Source of the DNA: Streptomyces durmitorensis
Lineage (GTDB): Bacteria; Actinomycetota; Actinomycetes; Streptomycetales; Streptomycetaceae
Assembly: GCF_023498005.1 (NCBI RefSeq)
Contig: NZ_CP097289.1
Coordinates: 7,316,001 to 7,380,000, forward strand
Reading direction: 5' to 3'
DNA: 64,000 bases
Position 1 is the stretch's first letter, and the number at the start of each line of letters is the position of its first letter. Below the pieces are notes generated by a model that worked only from the letters and a program-made list of their open reading frames with translations, did no database searches and was not told where the DNA came from. Positions 55,898 through 64,000 of this stretch are shown here, one piece after another. The position numbers and the translations under genes are program-made.

Positions 55898-58800
55898 GTG
55901 CCAGGGTTCACGCATCTGCACACCGTCTCCGGCTTCTCCCCGCGCTACGGCGCCTCGCACCCGGAGCGGCTCGCCGAGCGCGCCGCCGAGCGGGGCATGG
56001 ACGCCCTCGCGCTCACCGACCGGGACACCCTCGCGGGCACCGTCCGGTTCGCCAAGGCCTGCGCGAAGGCGGGGGTGCGGCCGCTGTTCGGCACCGAGCT
56101 CGCGGTGGGGGAGCCGGCGCCCGCGAGCGGTGCGCGGCGGCGGACCCCGGTGCGCGGAGGTGCCTTCATCGACGAGTCGACCCCACGCGTGACCTTCCTC
56201 GCCCGCGACGGCGCCACCGGCTGGGCCGCGCTGTGCCGCCTGATCACCGCCGCGCACCGGAGCGGCGAGGGGCAGCCCGTGCTCCCGTGGGAGGAGAACC
56301 ACGGCGACGGCATGACCGTGCTGCTCGGCCCCGCATCCGACGTGGGGCGCGCACTCGCCGCCGGACGCCCCGACCGGGCCGCCCGCCTCCTGGCCCCCTG
56401 GCGCGAGCGCTACGGAGACGCGCTGCGCCTGGAGTCCGTGTGGCACGGCCGCGAAGGCACCGGACCCGGTTCGCTGCGCCTCGCCGCCCGCACCGTCGGC
56501 TTCGCCGCCGAGCAGGGGGTGCGCCCCGTCCTGAGCAACGCAGTCCGCTACGCCGACGCGGGGCTCGGCCCGGTCGCCGACGTGCTCGACGCCGCGCGCC
56601 GCCTCGTCCCCGTCGACCCGACCAAGGAACTCGACGGCGGGGAGCGGTGGTTGAAGGGTGCCGACGCCATGCTGGGCAACGCCGAGCGGATCGTGGAGGC
56701 GGCGGGCTTCCGCCGTGACACCGCCCACCGCCTGGTCGAGCAGACCCAGGCCGCCGCCGCCGAGTGCCTCGTCGACCCCGAGGACGACATCGGCATCGGC
56801 TCCGTGCGCTTCCCCGAGCCGCACCTCGTCGGCGCGGGACGCCGCAGCGCGCAGCGCGTGCTCGCCTCGCGGGCGGCGGCGGGGATGGTGCTGCGGGGGT
56901 ACGACCGCTCCCCGGGCGCCCACGGCTACTGGGAGCGGATGCACCACGAGCTGGACGTCATCGCGTACCACGGCTTCGCCTCCTACTTCCTCACCGTGGC
57001 CCAAGTGGTCGACGACGTACGCGACTTGGGGATCCGAGTCGCGGCGCGCGGCTCCGGCGCGGGGTCCCTGGTCAACCACCTCATCGGCATCGCGCACGCC
57101 GACCCCGTCGAGCACGGCCTGCTCATGGAGCGGTTCCTGTCCACGCGGCGTGCCGTCCTGCCGGACATCGACATCGACGTGGAGTCGGCCCGCCGCCTGG
57201 AGGTCTACCGCGCGATCATCGGCCGCTTCGGCACCGAGCGGGTCGCGACCGTCGCCATGCCCGAGACCTACCGCGTCCGCCACGCCATCCGTGACGTGGG
57301 CGCCGCCCTGTCCATGGACCCGGCCGAGATCGACAGGATCGCCAAGGCCTTCCCGCACATCCGCGCGCGGGACGCCCGCTCGGCGATGGAGGAGCTGCCC
57401 GAACTGCGCGAGGTGGCGGGGGAGGCGGAGAGCCACGGGCGCCTGTGGGAGCTGGTCGAGGCACTGGACGCGCTGCCGCGCGGGATCGCCATGCACCCGT
57501 GCGGTGTGCTGCTCTCCGACGCCTCGCTGCTCGCACGTACGCCCGTCGTGCCCACCAGCGGCGAGAGCTTTCCCATGTCCCAGTTCGACAAGGAGGACGT
57601 GGAGGACCTCGGGCTGCTCAAGCTCGACGTGCTCGGCGTGCGGATGCAGTCGGCGATGGCGCACGCGGTGGGGGAGGTCGAGCGGGCCACCGGCGAGCGG
57701 GTGGACGTGGACGCGGTGCCGCCGGGGGATCCGGCAACGTATCAACTCATCAGGTCCGCCGAGACGTTGGGCTGTTTCCAGATCGAGTCGCCGGGCCAGC
57801 GTGACTTGGTCGGGCGACTTCAGCCCGCGACCTTCCATGACCTGGTCGTCGACATCTCGCTCTTCAGGCCCGGCCCTGTCGCCGCCGACATGGTGCGGCC
57901 CTTCATCGAGGCCCGGCACGGCCGCGCGCCCATCCGCTACCCGCACCCGGACCTGGCGGGGCCGCTCAAGGAGACGTACGGCGTCGTCGTCTTCCACGAG
58001 CAGATCATCGAGATCGTGGACATCATGACCGGCTGCGGGCGCGACGAGGCGGACCGGGTGCGGCGCGGGCTCTCCGACCCCGAATCGCAGGGGCGGATCC
58101 GGTTCTGGTTCGCGCAGCAGGCGGCGGCGAAGGGGTACGACGCCGAGACCATCGGCCGAACCTGGGAGATCATCGAGGCCTTCGGTTCGTACGGCTTCTG
58201 CAAGGCGCACGCGGTGGCCTTCGCCGTGCCCACCTATCAGTCGGCGTGGCTGAAGGCCCATCACCCGGCCGCGTTCTACGCCGGGTTGCTCACGCACGAC
58301 CCCGGCATGTACCCGAAGCGGCTGCTGCTCGCGGACGCGCGGCGGCGGGGGGTGCCGATCCTTCCGCTGGACGTGAACCGGTCCGCGGTCGCTCACCGTA
58401 TCGAACTGGTGTCCGAACCCGGGGAGGCTTGGGGTCTGCGTCTCGCGCTGGCCGACGTCCACGGCATCAGCGAGGCCGAGGCGGCGCGGATCGCCGACGG
58501 CCGGCCCTACGCCTCGCTCCTGGACTTCTGGGAGCGGGCAAGGCCGAGCAAACCGGTCGCGCAGCGGCTCGCGCAGGTCGGCGCGCTCGACGCGTTCGGC
58601 GCCAACCGCCGCGACCTGCAACTGCACCTGACGGAGCTGCGGCGGGGCTCGCGGGGCTCCTCCGGGGCCCAACTCCCGCTGTCCGGCGGGCGGAGGACGG
58701 CACCCGCCGGTCTTCCCGACCTGGACGACGCGGAACGGCTCAGCGCCGAGCTCGGCGTCCTCGGCATGGACTCCTCGCGCCATCTCATGGGCGACCACGC

Positions 58801-59362
58801 GGAGTTCCTGCGCGAGCTCGGCGTGCGGAGCGCCCGCCGCCTGCGGGAGGCCGAACACGGGGCGACCGTCCTGGTCGCGGGCGCCAAGGCGGCCACCCAG
58901 ACCCCGCCGATCCGCTCCGGGAAGCGGGTCATCTTCACCACCCTGGACGACGGCACCGGCCTGGTCGACCTGGCCTTCTTCGACGACGCCCACGAACGGT
59001 GCGCGCACACCGTCTTCCACTCCTGGCTGCTCCTGGTCCGCGGGGTGGTGCAGCGGCGCGGCCCGCGCAGCCTCAGCGTGGTCGGCGCCGCCGCATGGAA
59101 CCTGGCGGAACTGGTGGAGCTGCGGCAGGAGGGCGGACTCGAAGCGGTCGGAGCACGTCTCGCCGAACCGGGACCGGGACCGGAACCGGAACCGGGACCG
59201 GGACCGGACGAAGCGTCCGACGGAACCCCGGCGGACGGCGGCCGCCGCATCCGGATGTCCACGGGGTACGAGATGCACCCCTGGGCCGACCTCCAGCCGC
59301 CCGGTGAACGGGCGGCCACAGGGCGGAAGTTGTGGCACCAGAGCCCGGGGAGCGCGGGATGA
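55898..59362 (+). CDS. dnaE2: error-prone DNA polymerase III alpha subunit DnaE2 (ImuC)
   Basis: A 1154-residue C-family polymerase for damage-induced translesion synthesis. Order: PHP domain (FTHLHTVSGFSPRYGASHPERL), palm with catalytic Asp in LPDIDIDVES (D423, D425) and LLKLDVLGVR, fingers (YGFCKAHAVAFAVPTYQSAWLKAHHPAAFYAGLL), HhH segment, and OB fold (TVLVAGAKAATQTPP...DDGTGLVDLAFFDD). It is shorter than replicative DnaE. A Pro-Gly/Pro-Glu tandem lies near the C-terminus. GTG 55898 sits 5 nt after AGGAGG (55887-55892). It overlaps the Y-family gene (ATGA). Confidence 0.97.
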   Translation: MPGFTHLHTVSGFSPRYGASHPERLAERAAERGMDALALTDRDTLAGTVRFAKACAKAGVRPLFGTELAVGEPAPASGARRRTPVRGGAFIDESTPRVTFLARDGATGWAALCRLITAAHRSGEGQPVLPWEENHGDGMTVLLGPASDVGRALAAGRPDRAARLLAPWRERYGDALRLESVWHGREGTGPGSLRLAARTVGFAAEQGVRPVLSNAVRYADAGLGPVADVLDAARRLVPVDPTKELDGGERWLKGADAMLGNAERIVEAAGFRRDTAHRLVEQTQAAAAECLVDPEDDIGIGSVRFPEPHLVGAGRRSAQRVLASRAAAGMVLRGYDRSPGAHGYWERMHHELDVIAYHGFASYFLTVAQVVDDVRDLGIRVAARGSGAGSLVNHLIGIAHADPVEHGLLMERFLSTRRAVLPDIDIDVESARRLEVYRAIIGRFGTERVATVAMPETYRVRHAIRDVGAALSMDPAEIDRIAKAFPHIRARDARSAMEELPELREVAGEAESHGRLWELVEALDALPRGIAMHPCGVLLSDASLLARTPVVPTSGESFPMSQFDKEDVEDLGLLKLDVLGVRMQSAMAHAVGEVERATGERVDVDAVPPGDPATYQLIRSAETLGCFQIESPGQRDLVGRLQPATFHDLVVDISLFRPGPVAADMVRPFIEARHGRAPIRYPHPDLAGPLKETYGVVVFHEQIIEIVDIMTGCGRDEADRVRRGLSDPESQGRIRFWFAQQAAAKGYDAETIGRTWEIIEAFGSYGFCKAHAVAFAVPTYQSAWLKAHHPAAFYAGLLTHDPGMYPKRLLLADARRRGVPILPLDVNRSAVAHRIELVSEPGEAWGLRLALADVHGISEAEAARIADGRPYASLLDFWERARPSKPVAQRLAQVGALDAFGANRRDLQLHLTELRRGSRGSSGAQLPLSGGRRTAPAGLPDLDDAERLSAELGVLGMDSSRHLMGDHAEFLRELGVRSARRLREAEHGATVLVAGAKAATQTPPIRSGKRVIFTTLDDGTGLVDLAFFDDAHERCAHTVFHSWLLLVRGVVQRRGPRSLSVVGAAAWNLAELVELRQEGGLEAVGARLAEPGPGPEPEPGPGPDEASDGTPADGGRRIRMSTGYEMHPWADLQPPGERAATGRKLWHQSPGSAG

Positions 59363-60333
59363 GCACCCTGTGCGTACGGTTCCTCCTGCCGCCCATGTAC
59401 GAGGCGGCCCTGCCCCGACTGCTCCTGCTGCTCGGCGAGTTCAGCCCTGTCGTCGAGGCCCTGCCGCCCGACGCGGCGCTCGTCGACGTACGGGGAGCGA
59501 TGCGCTACTTCGGGCGCGACACCGTCGAACTCGCCTCGGTGATACGGGTACGGGCGCTCGCCCACCACGGAGTGGACTGCGTGATCGGCGCCGGTCCTGG
59601 GCCGATGCTCGCGCGGATGGCCGTGCGGGAAGCCGGGCCGGGCGTGACCCGGATCGTGGGCCCGGAGCCCGACGCCGTCGCGGAGTTCCTCGGGCCGAAG
59701 CCGGTCGCCGAACTGCCGGGGGTCGGCCGCGCCACCGCCCGCACCCTCTGCTCGTACGGCCTCGACTCCGTCGGCAAGGTGGCCGCCGCACCGCTGTCCA
59801 CCTTGCAGCGCCTCGTCGGCGCCCGCGCGGGCCGCGAGCTGCACGAGAAGGCGCACGGCATCGACCGCGCACGCGTCGTGCCGAACGCGGCCGCCCGTTC
59901 TCTCGCCTCTGAACGGCCTTTCCCTCGCGACGAGTTGGACCCCGCGCGCCACCGCAGGGCGCTGCTCTCGCTCACCGACGAACTCGGTGCGCGGATGCGC
60001 GACGAGGACCAGGTGTGCCGCTCCCTGACCCTCACCGTGCGGTACGCCGACCGCTCCACCACGACACGCACCCGTACGCTGCCCGAGCCGACCGCGCACT
60101 CCAGCGCGCTGACCGGATCGGCGTACCGCATGTACGAGACCCTCGGCCTCCAGCGGGCCCGGGTGCGCGGCATCTCGCTGCGTGCCGAAGGGCTCGCCCC
60201 CGCCGAACACGCCGCCCACCAGCTGATGTTCGACCCGGTGGACGACAGGGCCCGCAGAATCGAGGCGGTGGCCGACCGGGCGCGGGCGAAGTTCGGTCCC
60301 GGAGCGATCGTGCCGGGGACGCTGGCGGCGTAG
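59359..60333 (+). CDS. Y-family polymerase-like protein (ImuB-like, catalytic residues apparently missing)
   Basis: A 324-residue protein related to DinB/ImuB. The first metal motif (DxDxFFASVE) is absent at the N-terminus (MSTLCVRFLLPPMYEAALPR). The second motif, normally SIDE, reads PDAALVDV, so the catalytic Glu is lost. The HhH region is ELPGVGRATARTLCSYGLDSVGKVAAAPL. A clamp-binding-like AAHQLMFDP lies near the end. Mycobacterial ImuB is also inactive and acts as a clamp-binding adaptor for DnaE2. Translational coupling to dnaE2 supports this. No ImuA'-like gene is next to it. Confidence 0.85.
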   Translation: MSTLCVRFLLPPMYEAALPRLLLLLGEFSPVVEALPPDAALVDVRGAMRYFGRDTVELASVIRVRALAHHGVDCVIGAGPGPMLARMAVREAGPGVTRIVGPEPDAVAEFLGPKPVAELPGVGRATARTLCSYGLDSVGKVAAAPLSTLQRLVGARAGRELHEKAHGIDRARVVPNAAARSLASERPFPRDELDPARHRRALLSLTDELGARMRDEDQVCRSLTLTVRYADRSTTTRTRTLPEPTAHSSALTGSAYRMYETLGLQRARVRGISLRAEGLAPAEHAAHQLMFDPVDDRARRIEAVADRARAKFGPGAIVPGTLAA

Positions 60334-60348
60334 CGCCATGCTCCGGGG

Positions 60349-61194
60349 TCACAGGTCCCTGCGGTGCACGGTCACCACCGCGACGACCGCCGCCACCAGC
60401 GGCCACACCGCGAACACGATCCACGCCTCGGTGACCGACACCGGGTACTTGCCCTGCGGGAAGCCGATCGAAGGGTTCTCGACCAGTGCCCGCCACGCGG
60501 TGATCGGCATCGCGTTGCCGATCTCCGCGACCCAGCGATGGGTCTCGCCCTGGAAGAGCGCGGGCAGCAGGAGCAGCGTCACCAGGGTCGTCACGACGGT
60601 GCCCGTGGCGTGCCGCACGAGGGCGCCGGCCGCCATGCCGACCAGTGCGCACAGCGGCGCGAGCAGCGCTCCCGCCGCGACCGCGCGCAGCGCGCCGGGA
60701 TCACCGAGCGACAGGCCGCCGTGCTCCCGCAGGATCGCCTGGGTCGTGCCGAACGAAACCCCCGAGACGACCGCGCCGAGCACGAGCATGACCGCCGCCA
60801 CGACGGCCGCCTTGGCCACCACCACCGCGCGCCGGTCGGGGACGGCCGCGAACGTCGTACGGGCCAGGCCGCTGGTGTACTCGCCGAAGACCGCGATGGC
60901 GCCGACACTGCCCGCGATGACCATGAAGATCTGCCAGGCGGGGTCGACGAAGGCGGTGTGCAGGGGGTCGAAATACATGTGCGGTTCCAGGCCGTCCGGG
61001 GGCGGCGGCAGATGGGCGAGGCGGTCGGCGTTGGACTGCGCGGAGTTCACATTGATCCCGATGACGACCAGCGCGCCGACCCCGAGGACCCAGTACGTGG
61101 AGCGCAGCGACCAGAGTTTGATCCACTCGGCGGCGGCCAGATCGCGGAAGCGGGCGCGGGGCTCGGTGACCGCCGCGAGGGTCAGTGGCTTCAT
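60349..61194 (-). CDS. ABC-2-type exporter permease
   Basis: A 281-residue membrane protein with about six segments. It starts in the cytoplasm (RDLAAAEWIKLWSLRSTYWVLG, the usual NatB/YhhJ-type entry). A first long outer loop (NSAQSNADRLAHLPPPPDGLEPHMYFDP) follows, then GEYTSGLARTTFAAVPDRRAVVVAK. ATG 61194 overlaps the ATPase stop. It should form the channel of a drug or peptide exporter controlled by the divergent two-component pair. Confidence 0.88.
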   Translation of the reverse strand: MKPLTLAAVTEPRARFRDLAAAEWIKLWSLRSTYWVLGVGALVVIGINVNSAQSNADRLAHLPPPPDGLEPHMYFDPLHTAFVDPAWQIFMVIAGSVGAIAVFGEYTSGLARTTFAAVPDRRAVVVAKAAVVAAVMLVLGAVVSGVSFGTTQAILREHGGLSLGDPGALRAVAAGALLAPLCALVGMAAGALVRHATGTVVTTLVTLLLLPALFQGETHRWVAEIGNAMPITAWRALVENPSIGFPQGKYPVSVTEAWIVFAVWPLVAAVVAVVTVHRRDL

Positions 61195-62114
61195 CGGGGT
61201 TCTCCTGCCAGGTATTCGGCGCTGTCGGCGGTGAGTTCCATGAACGCCTCCTCCAGGGACGCTGCCCTGGTGGCCAGTTCGTGCAGCAACACCCGGTGCC
61301 GGAAGGCGAGTTCGCCGATGCGGGCGGCGGGCAGACCGGTGACGGTGAGCGTGTCGCCGTCCGTACCCGTCCCCGTGGTCTCCACCGACGCGCCTTCGGC
61401 GCTCAGCGCGTCCGTCAGCGTCGAGGTGTCCGGCGTGCGCACGGTCACGCTCAGCCGCGTGCCCCGCGCCGCGAAGTCCGTGAGGCTCTCGGCCGCGATC
61501 AGCTCGCCACGGCCGATGACGACGAGCTGATCGGCGGTGTTCTCCATCTCCGTCATGAGATGGCTCGACACGAAGACGGTGCGGCCCTCGGCGGCCAGGC
61601 GCCGGAAGAGCCCGCGTACCCACAACACCCCTTCCGGGTCGAGGCCGTTGAGCGGTTCGTCGAAGAGCAGCACCGGCGGGTCGCCGAGCAGCGCGGTGGC
61701 GATCCCGAGGCGCTGCCGCATGCCCAGCGAGAAGCCGCCGGTGCGCTGCCGGGCCACATCGGCGAGGCCGACCTCGCGCAGCACCTCGTCGACCCGCGCC
61801 CGCGGGATGCGGTTGCCGCGGGCCAGAGCGGCGAGGTGGGCCACCGCCGTGCGCCCGCCGTGCACGTCGCCCGCGTCGAGCAGCGCGCCGACATGGCGCA
61901 GGCCGCGCGGCCGGTCCCGGAAAGGACGGCCGTCGACGGTCGCCGTCCCGCCGCTGGGGTCGATCAGGCCGAGGAGGATCCGCAGGGTGGTCGTCTTGCC
62001 CGCGCCGTTCGGGCCGAGGAACCCGGTGACCTGCCCCGGGCGCACGGTGAAACACAGGTTGTGTACGGCGTTCTTGGTGCCGTACCGCTTCGTCAGCTCA
62101 TTGACTTCGATCAC
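61191..62114 (-). CDS. ABC-2-type exporter ATPase (BcrA/NatA-like)
   Basis: A 307-residue ATPase: Walker A GPNGAGKTT, signature SLGMRQRLGIATALLG, Walker B VLLFDEPLNGLDPEGV, switch His SSHLMTEMENTADQ, and a C-terminal domain typical of drug-export ATPases (residues about 215-307). GTG 62114 (VIEVNELTKRYG) is chosen because conservation begins there; GTG 62123 is possible. It is divergent from the histidine kinase gene (133-bp gap). Confidence 0.92.
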   Translation of the reverse strand: MIEVNELTKRYGTKNAVHNLCFTVRPGQVTGFLGPNGAGKTTTLRILLGLIDPSGGTATVDGRPFRDRPRGLRHVGALLDAGDVHGGRTAVAHLAALARGNRIPRARVDEVLREVGLADVARQRTGGFSLGMRQRLGIATALLGDPPVLLFDEPLNGLDPEGVLWVRGLFRRLAAEGRTVFVSSHLMTEMENTADQLVVIGRGELIAAESLTDFAARGTRLSVTVRTPDTSTLTDALSAEGASVETTGTGTDGDTLTVTGLPAARIGELAFRHRVLLHELATRAASLEEAFMELTADSAEYLAGEPR

Positions 62115-62247
62115 GCGGACCACGGTGCCGCGGGCCGGGCCCGCCCGGCATCGGGCCGTCGGCCACACCCGTCGGCGGCTCGGTAGCCCCTGGGCGTACG
62201 ACCGCGGGCCAATACCCCCGCGAGCGGCGGCCGCATACGATCGGCGC

Positions 62248-63552
62248 ATGGACGTCACACCAGGTCAGGAGCTGTCCGCGAAGGGCCGGAACAAGGGCAG
62301 CCGCACGCTCGTCCCCGGGCGGCCGTGGCCTGCGGTACGCACGGGTCTGGCCTGGAGCGGGGCCGTTCTCTTCCCCGCCGTCACCTACGTCACGTTCTCC
62401 GACGGACAGCAGGGCTTCGACCTCCTGATGGTCCTCGCGTCGCTCGTGCTCGCGGCCGTGGTCGCCTCGCTGCTGCGCCGCCGCCCGCTGCCGGCCCTGA
62501 CCTTGCTGCTCCTTGGCGGGGTCACGGCCACGATGGAGATGCGGACGTCGGAGGTCAGCTATCTGCAGGTCTTCGCCGGGGTCTGTGCCGTCGGCTATCT
62601 CGCGGCCGCCCGTCCGCGGCGCACGTCGGTCACCGCCGCCGTCCTGGCGTTCACGGCGCAGATGGGCTCCCTCTTCGGCTTCCCGCCCGACACCGGGTGC
62701 CTTCCCGGCGAGTACGGGATGCGGAACTGCTCGTCGTCCGCCTGGGCCGACGACAGCGGCCAGAGTGCCGTGCTCGTGGCCGTCCTTCTCATCGCCGCCT
62801 GGATGGCGGGCAGTTCGGCCCGCGAGCGCCGCACGCACGCCGAGGCCCTGCGCTCCCAGGCCACGGCCCGCGCCGTCACCGCCGAACGGCTGCGCATCGC
62901 AAGGGAGTTGCACGACATGATCGCGCACAGCATCGGCGTCATCGCCATCCAGGCGGGCGTGGGCAGCCGGGTCATCGACACCCAGCCCGCGGAGGCCCGC
63001 AACGCGCTCGCCACCATCGAGGCCACCAGCAGGGAGACCCTCGCGGGGCTGCGCCGGACGCTGGTCGCGCTGCGCAGGCCGGAGTCGGAGTCGGAGCCGG
63101 GAGCCGACGGCGGGACACTGGACCCGCCCCGCGACACCTCCGCGCCGCCGCCGCGCGAACCAGCCCCCGGGCTCGCCGACGTCGACCGCCTCGCGGCTTC
63201 GGCACGGGACGCCGGGGTCCACGCCGAGATCCGCAGGCGGGGGGAGAGCGGCCCGCTGCCCGCCGACATCGACCTGGCCGCGTTCCGCATCCTCCAGGAG
63301 GCCCTCACCAATGTCGTACGGCACGCGGGAACGGACACCTGCCGGGTGACCGTCGAGCGGCGGGACGGCGAGCTGTCCCTGGAGATAGAGGACGACGGCC
63401 GGGGTGGCCTGCCCGCGGGCACCGGGTTCGGTCTCGTCGGCATGCGCGAGCGAGTCGCCCTGCTGCACGGCAGGTTCACCGCGGGACCGCGCCCCGAGGG
63501 CGGCTTCCGGGTGACGGCCCTGCTGCCCCTGCCGCCGGTGGAGGCCCGATGA
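62248..63552 (+). CDS. NarL-type sensor histidine kinase
   Basis: A 434-residue HPK7 kinase with about five N-terminal membrane segments (residues 35-190), dimerisation/phosphoacceptor helix ELHDMIAHSIGVIAIQAG with H222, an acidic/Pro linker (about 285-310), and ATPase domain ILQEALTNVVRHAG...EIEDDGRGG...GFGLVGMRERV. TACGAT (62236-62241) ends 6 nt before ATG 62248, which suggests a leaderless transcript. It overlaps the response regulator by ATGA. Confidence 0.94.
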   Translation: MDVTPGQELSAKGRNKGSRTLVPGRPWPAVRTGLAWSGAVLFPAVTYVTFSDGQQGFDLLMVLASLVLAAVVASLLRRRPLPALTLLLLGGVTATMEMRTSEVSYLQVFAGVCAVGYLAAARPRRTSVTAAVLAFTAQMGSLFGFPPDTGCLPGEYGMRNCSSSAWADDSGQSAVLVAVLLIAAWMAGSSARERRTHAEALRSQATARAVTAERLRIARELHDMIAHSIGVIAIQAGVGSRVIDTQPAEARNALATIEATSRETLAGLRRTLVALRRPESESEPGADGGTLDPPRDTSAPPPREPAPGLADVDRLAASARDAGVHAEIRRRGESGPLPADIDLAAFRILQEALTNVVRHAGTDTCRVTVERRDGELSLEIEDDGRGGLPAGTGFGLVGMRERVALLHGRFTAGPRPEGGFRVTALLPLPPVEAR

Positions 63553-64000
63553 CCGGCCCGGTGGTCAGGGTCGTCCTCGCCGACGACCAGCCCCTCGTCC
63601 GCGCGGGCCTGCGCGTCCTGATGGCCGACACCCCCGGCATCGAGGTGGTGGGGGAAGCGGGCACGGGTGCCGAAGCGCTCCAACTGGCGCGCGAGATACG
63701 CCCCGACGTGGTCGTGATGGACATCCGCATGCCCGGCATGGACGGCATCGAGGCCACCCGTCTGATCACGGCCGACGGCGGGGCGACGCGCGTCCTCGTC
63801 CTCACCACCTTCGATGACGACGACTACGTGTACGGGGCGCTGCGCGCGGGCGCGAGCGGATTCCTGGTCAAGGACATGGCACTTGAGGACATCCTCGCGG
63901 CGATCCATGTGGTGGCCGCCGGGGACGGCCTGATCGCGCCGAGCGTCACCCGGCGCCTGATCGAGGAGTTCGCGGCGCGGCCCGAGCCCACGCCTTCGGT
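63549..64000 (+). CDS. NarL/FixJ-type response regulator, N-terminal part (cut by window end)
   Basis: 151 residues are visible from ATG 63549, with no stop before base 64000. The receiver domain has the acidic pocket LADD (D12, D13), phosphoacceptor D58 (VVVMDIRMPG), switch Thr (LVLTTFD) and Lys (FLVKDM). The linker before an expected LuxR-type HTH begins at the edge. It is partnered with the kinase just upstream and probably controls the divergent ABC-2 exporter genes. Confidence 0.94.
   Translation, partial: MTGPVVRVVLADDQPLVRAGLRVLMADTPGIEVVGEAGTGAEALQLAREIRPDVVVMDIRMPGMDGIEATRLITADGGATRVLVLTTFDDDDYVYGALRAGASGFLVKDMALEDILAAIHVVAAGDGLIAPSVTRRLIEEFAARPEPTPS

Noticed and set aside
55877..59338. 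1153-codon minus-strand open frame opposite dnaE2
   Set aside because: It is the exact antisense of a full-length DnaE2 with catalytic motifs; length alone is a product of GC bias.

Overview
The window is a high-GC (about 70% or more) actinobacterial chromosome segment. Codon third positions are strongly G/C, GTG starts are common and one TTG start occurs, operons are packed with ATGA/GTGA overlaps, and dispersed intergenic repeats are present. Gene content and order (alanine dehydrogenase, ParA-like ATPase, scpA-scpB, RluB-type pseudouridine synthase, aroH, tyrA, cmk, acyltransferase, der; then acyl-CoA dehydrogenase, SepF-like protein and a Cys-rich DUF5685 protein; then dnaE2 with a Y-family partner) point to a Streptomyces core region. 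There are no rRNA, tRNA, CRISPR, prophage or transposase genes and no secondary-metabolite cluster.

Positions 1-8.7 kb: end of a gene that is probably a NUDIX hydrolase, a TPR/P-loop protein, ald, then a chromosome-organisation operon (ParA-like ATPase, ribbon-helix-helix-like protein, ScpA, ScpB) leading into a pseudouridine synthase and a perfect 18-bp-stem terminator. 8.7-13.7 kb: a NUDIX/winged-helix regulator with a 41-bp palindromic operator, an ADP-ribosylglycohydrolase and a convergent nucleotidyltransferase; then a Rieske lipoprotein paired with a haem-type membrane protein, a secreted anchor protein and a YidB-like protein. 13.8-18.4 kb: aroH-tyrA-cmk-plsC-like-der. 18.4-21.7 kb: two unknown genes and two tandem Rpf/LysM cell-wall hydrolases, the first behind a Crp-type site and a structured leader.

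21.6-27.7 kb: a branched-chain amino-acid-type ABC transporter in which both permeases and one ATPase are fused into a single 937-residue protein, with a lipoprotein and a substrate-binding protein encoded divergently. 27.9-41.2 kb: a glycosyltransferase pair, a WYL regulator overlapping the end of an extra ctaD, an I78-type inhibitor, two polytopic membrane enzymes, an MFS exporter, an acyl-CoA dehydrogenase, and SepF-like and DUF5685 genes. 41.2-46.2 kb: a divergent polar-amino-acid ABC system with two substrate-binding proteins. A 27-residue leader peptide of the actinobacterial sulfur-metabolism type precedes one of them, which suggests that the substrate is a sulfur compound.

46.2-64 kb: a DUF1684 protein, two secreted streptogrisin-type proteases flanking an SPFH protein, a Rex-box-controlled bifunctional adhE, an AAA ATPase, a membrane protein, an SOS-type operon (dnaE2 plus an apparently catalytically degenerate Y-family protein), an ABC-2 exporter, and a NarL-type two-component pair cut by the window end. 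Several dispersed palindromic or tandem repeats lie inside coding regions (adhE 3' end, LivHMG linker, the 18.9-19.8 kb gene), and these are the most unusual structural feature of the window.
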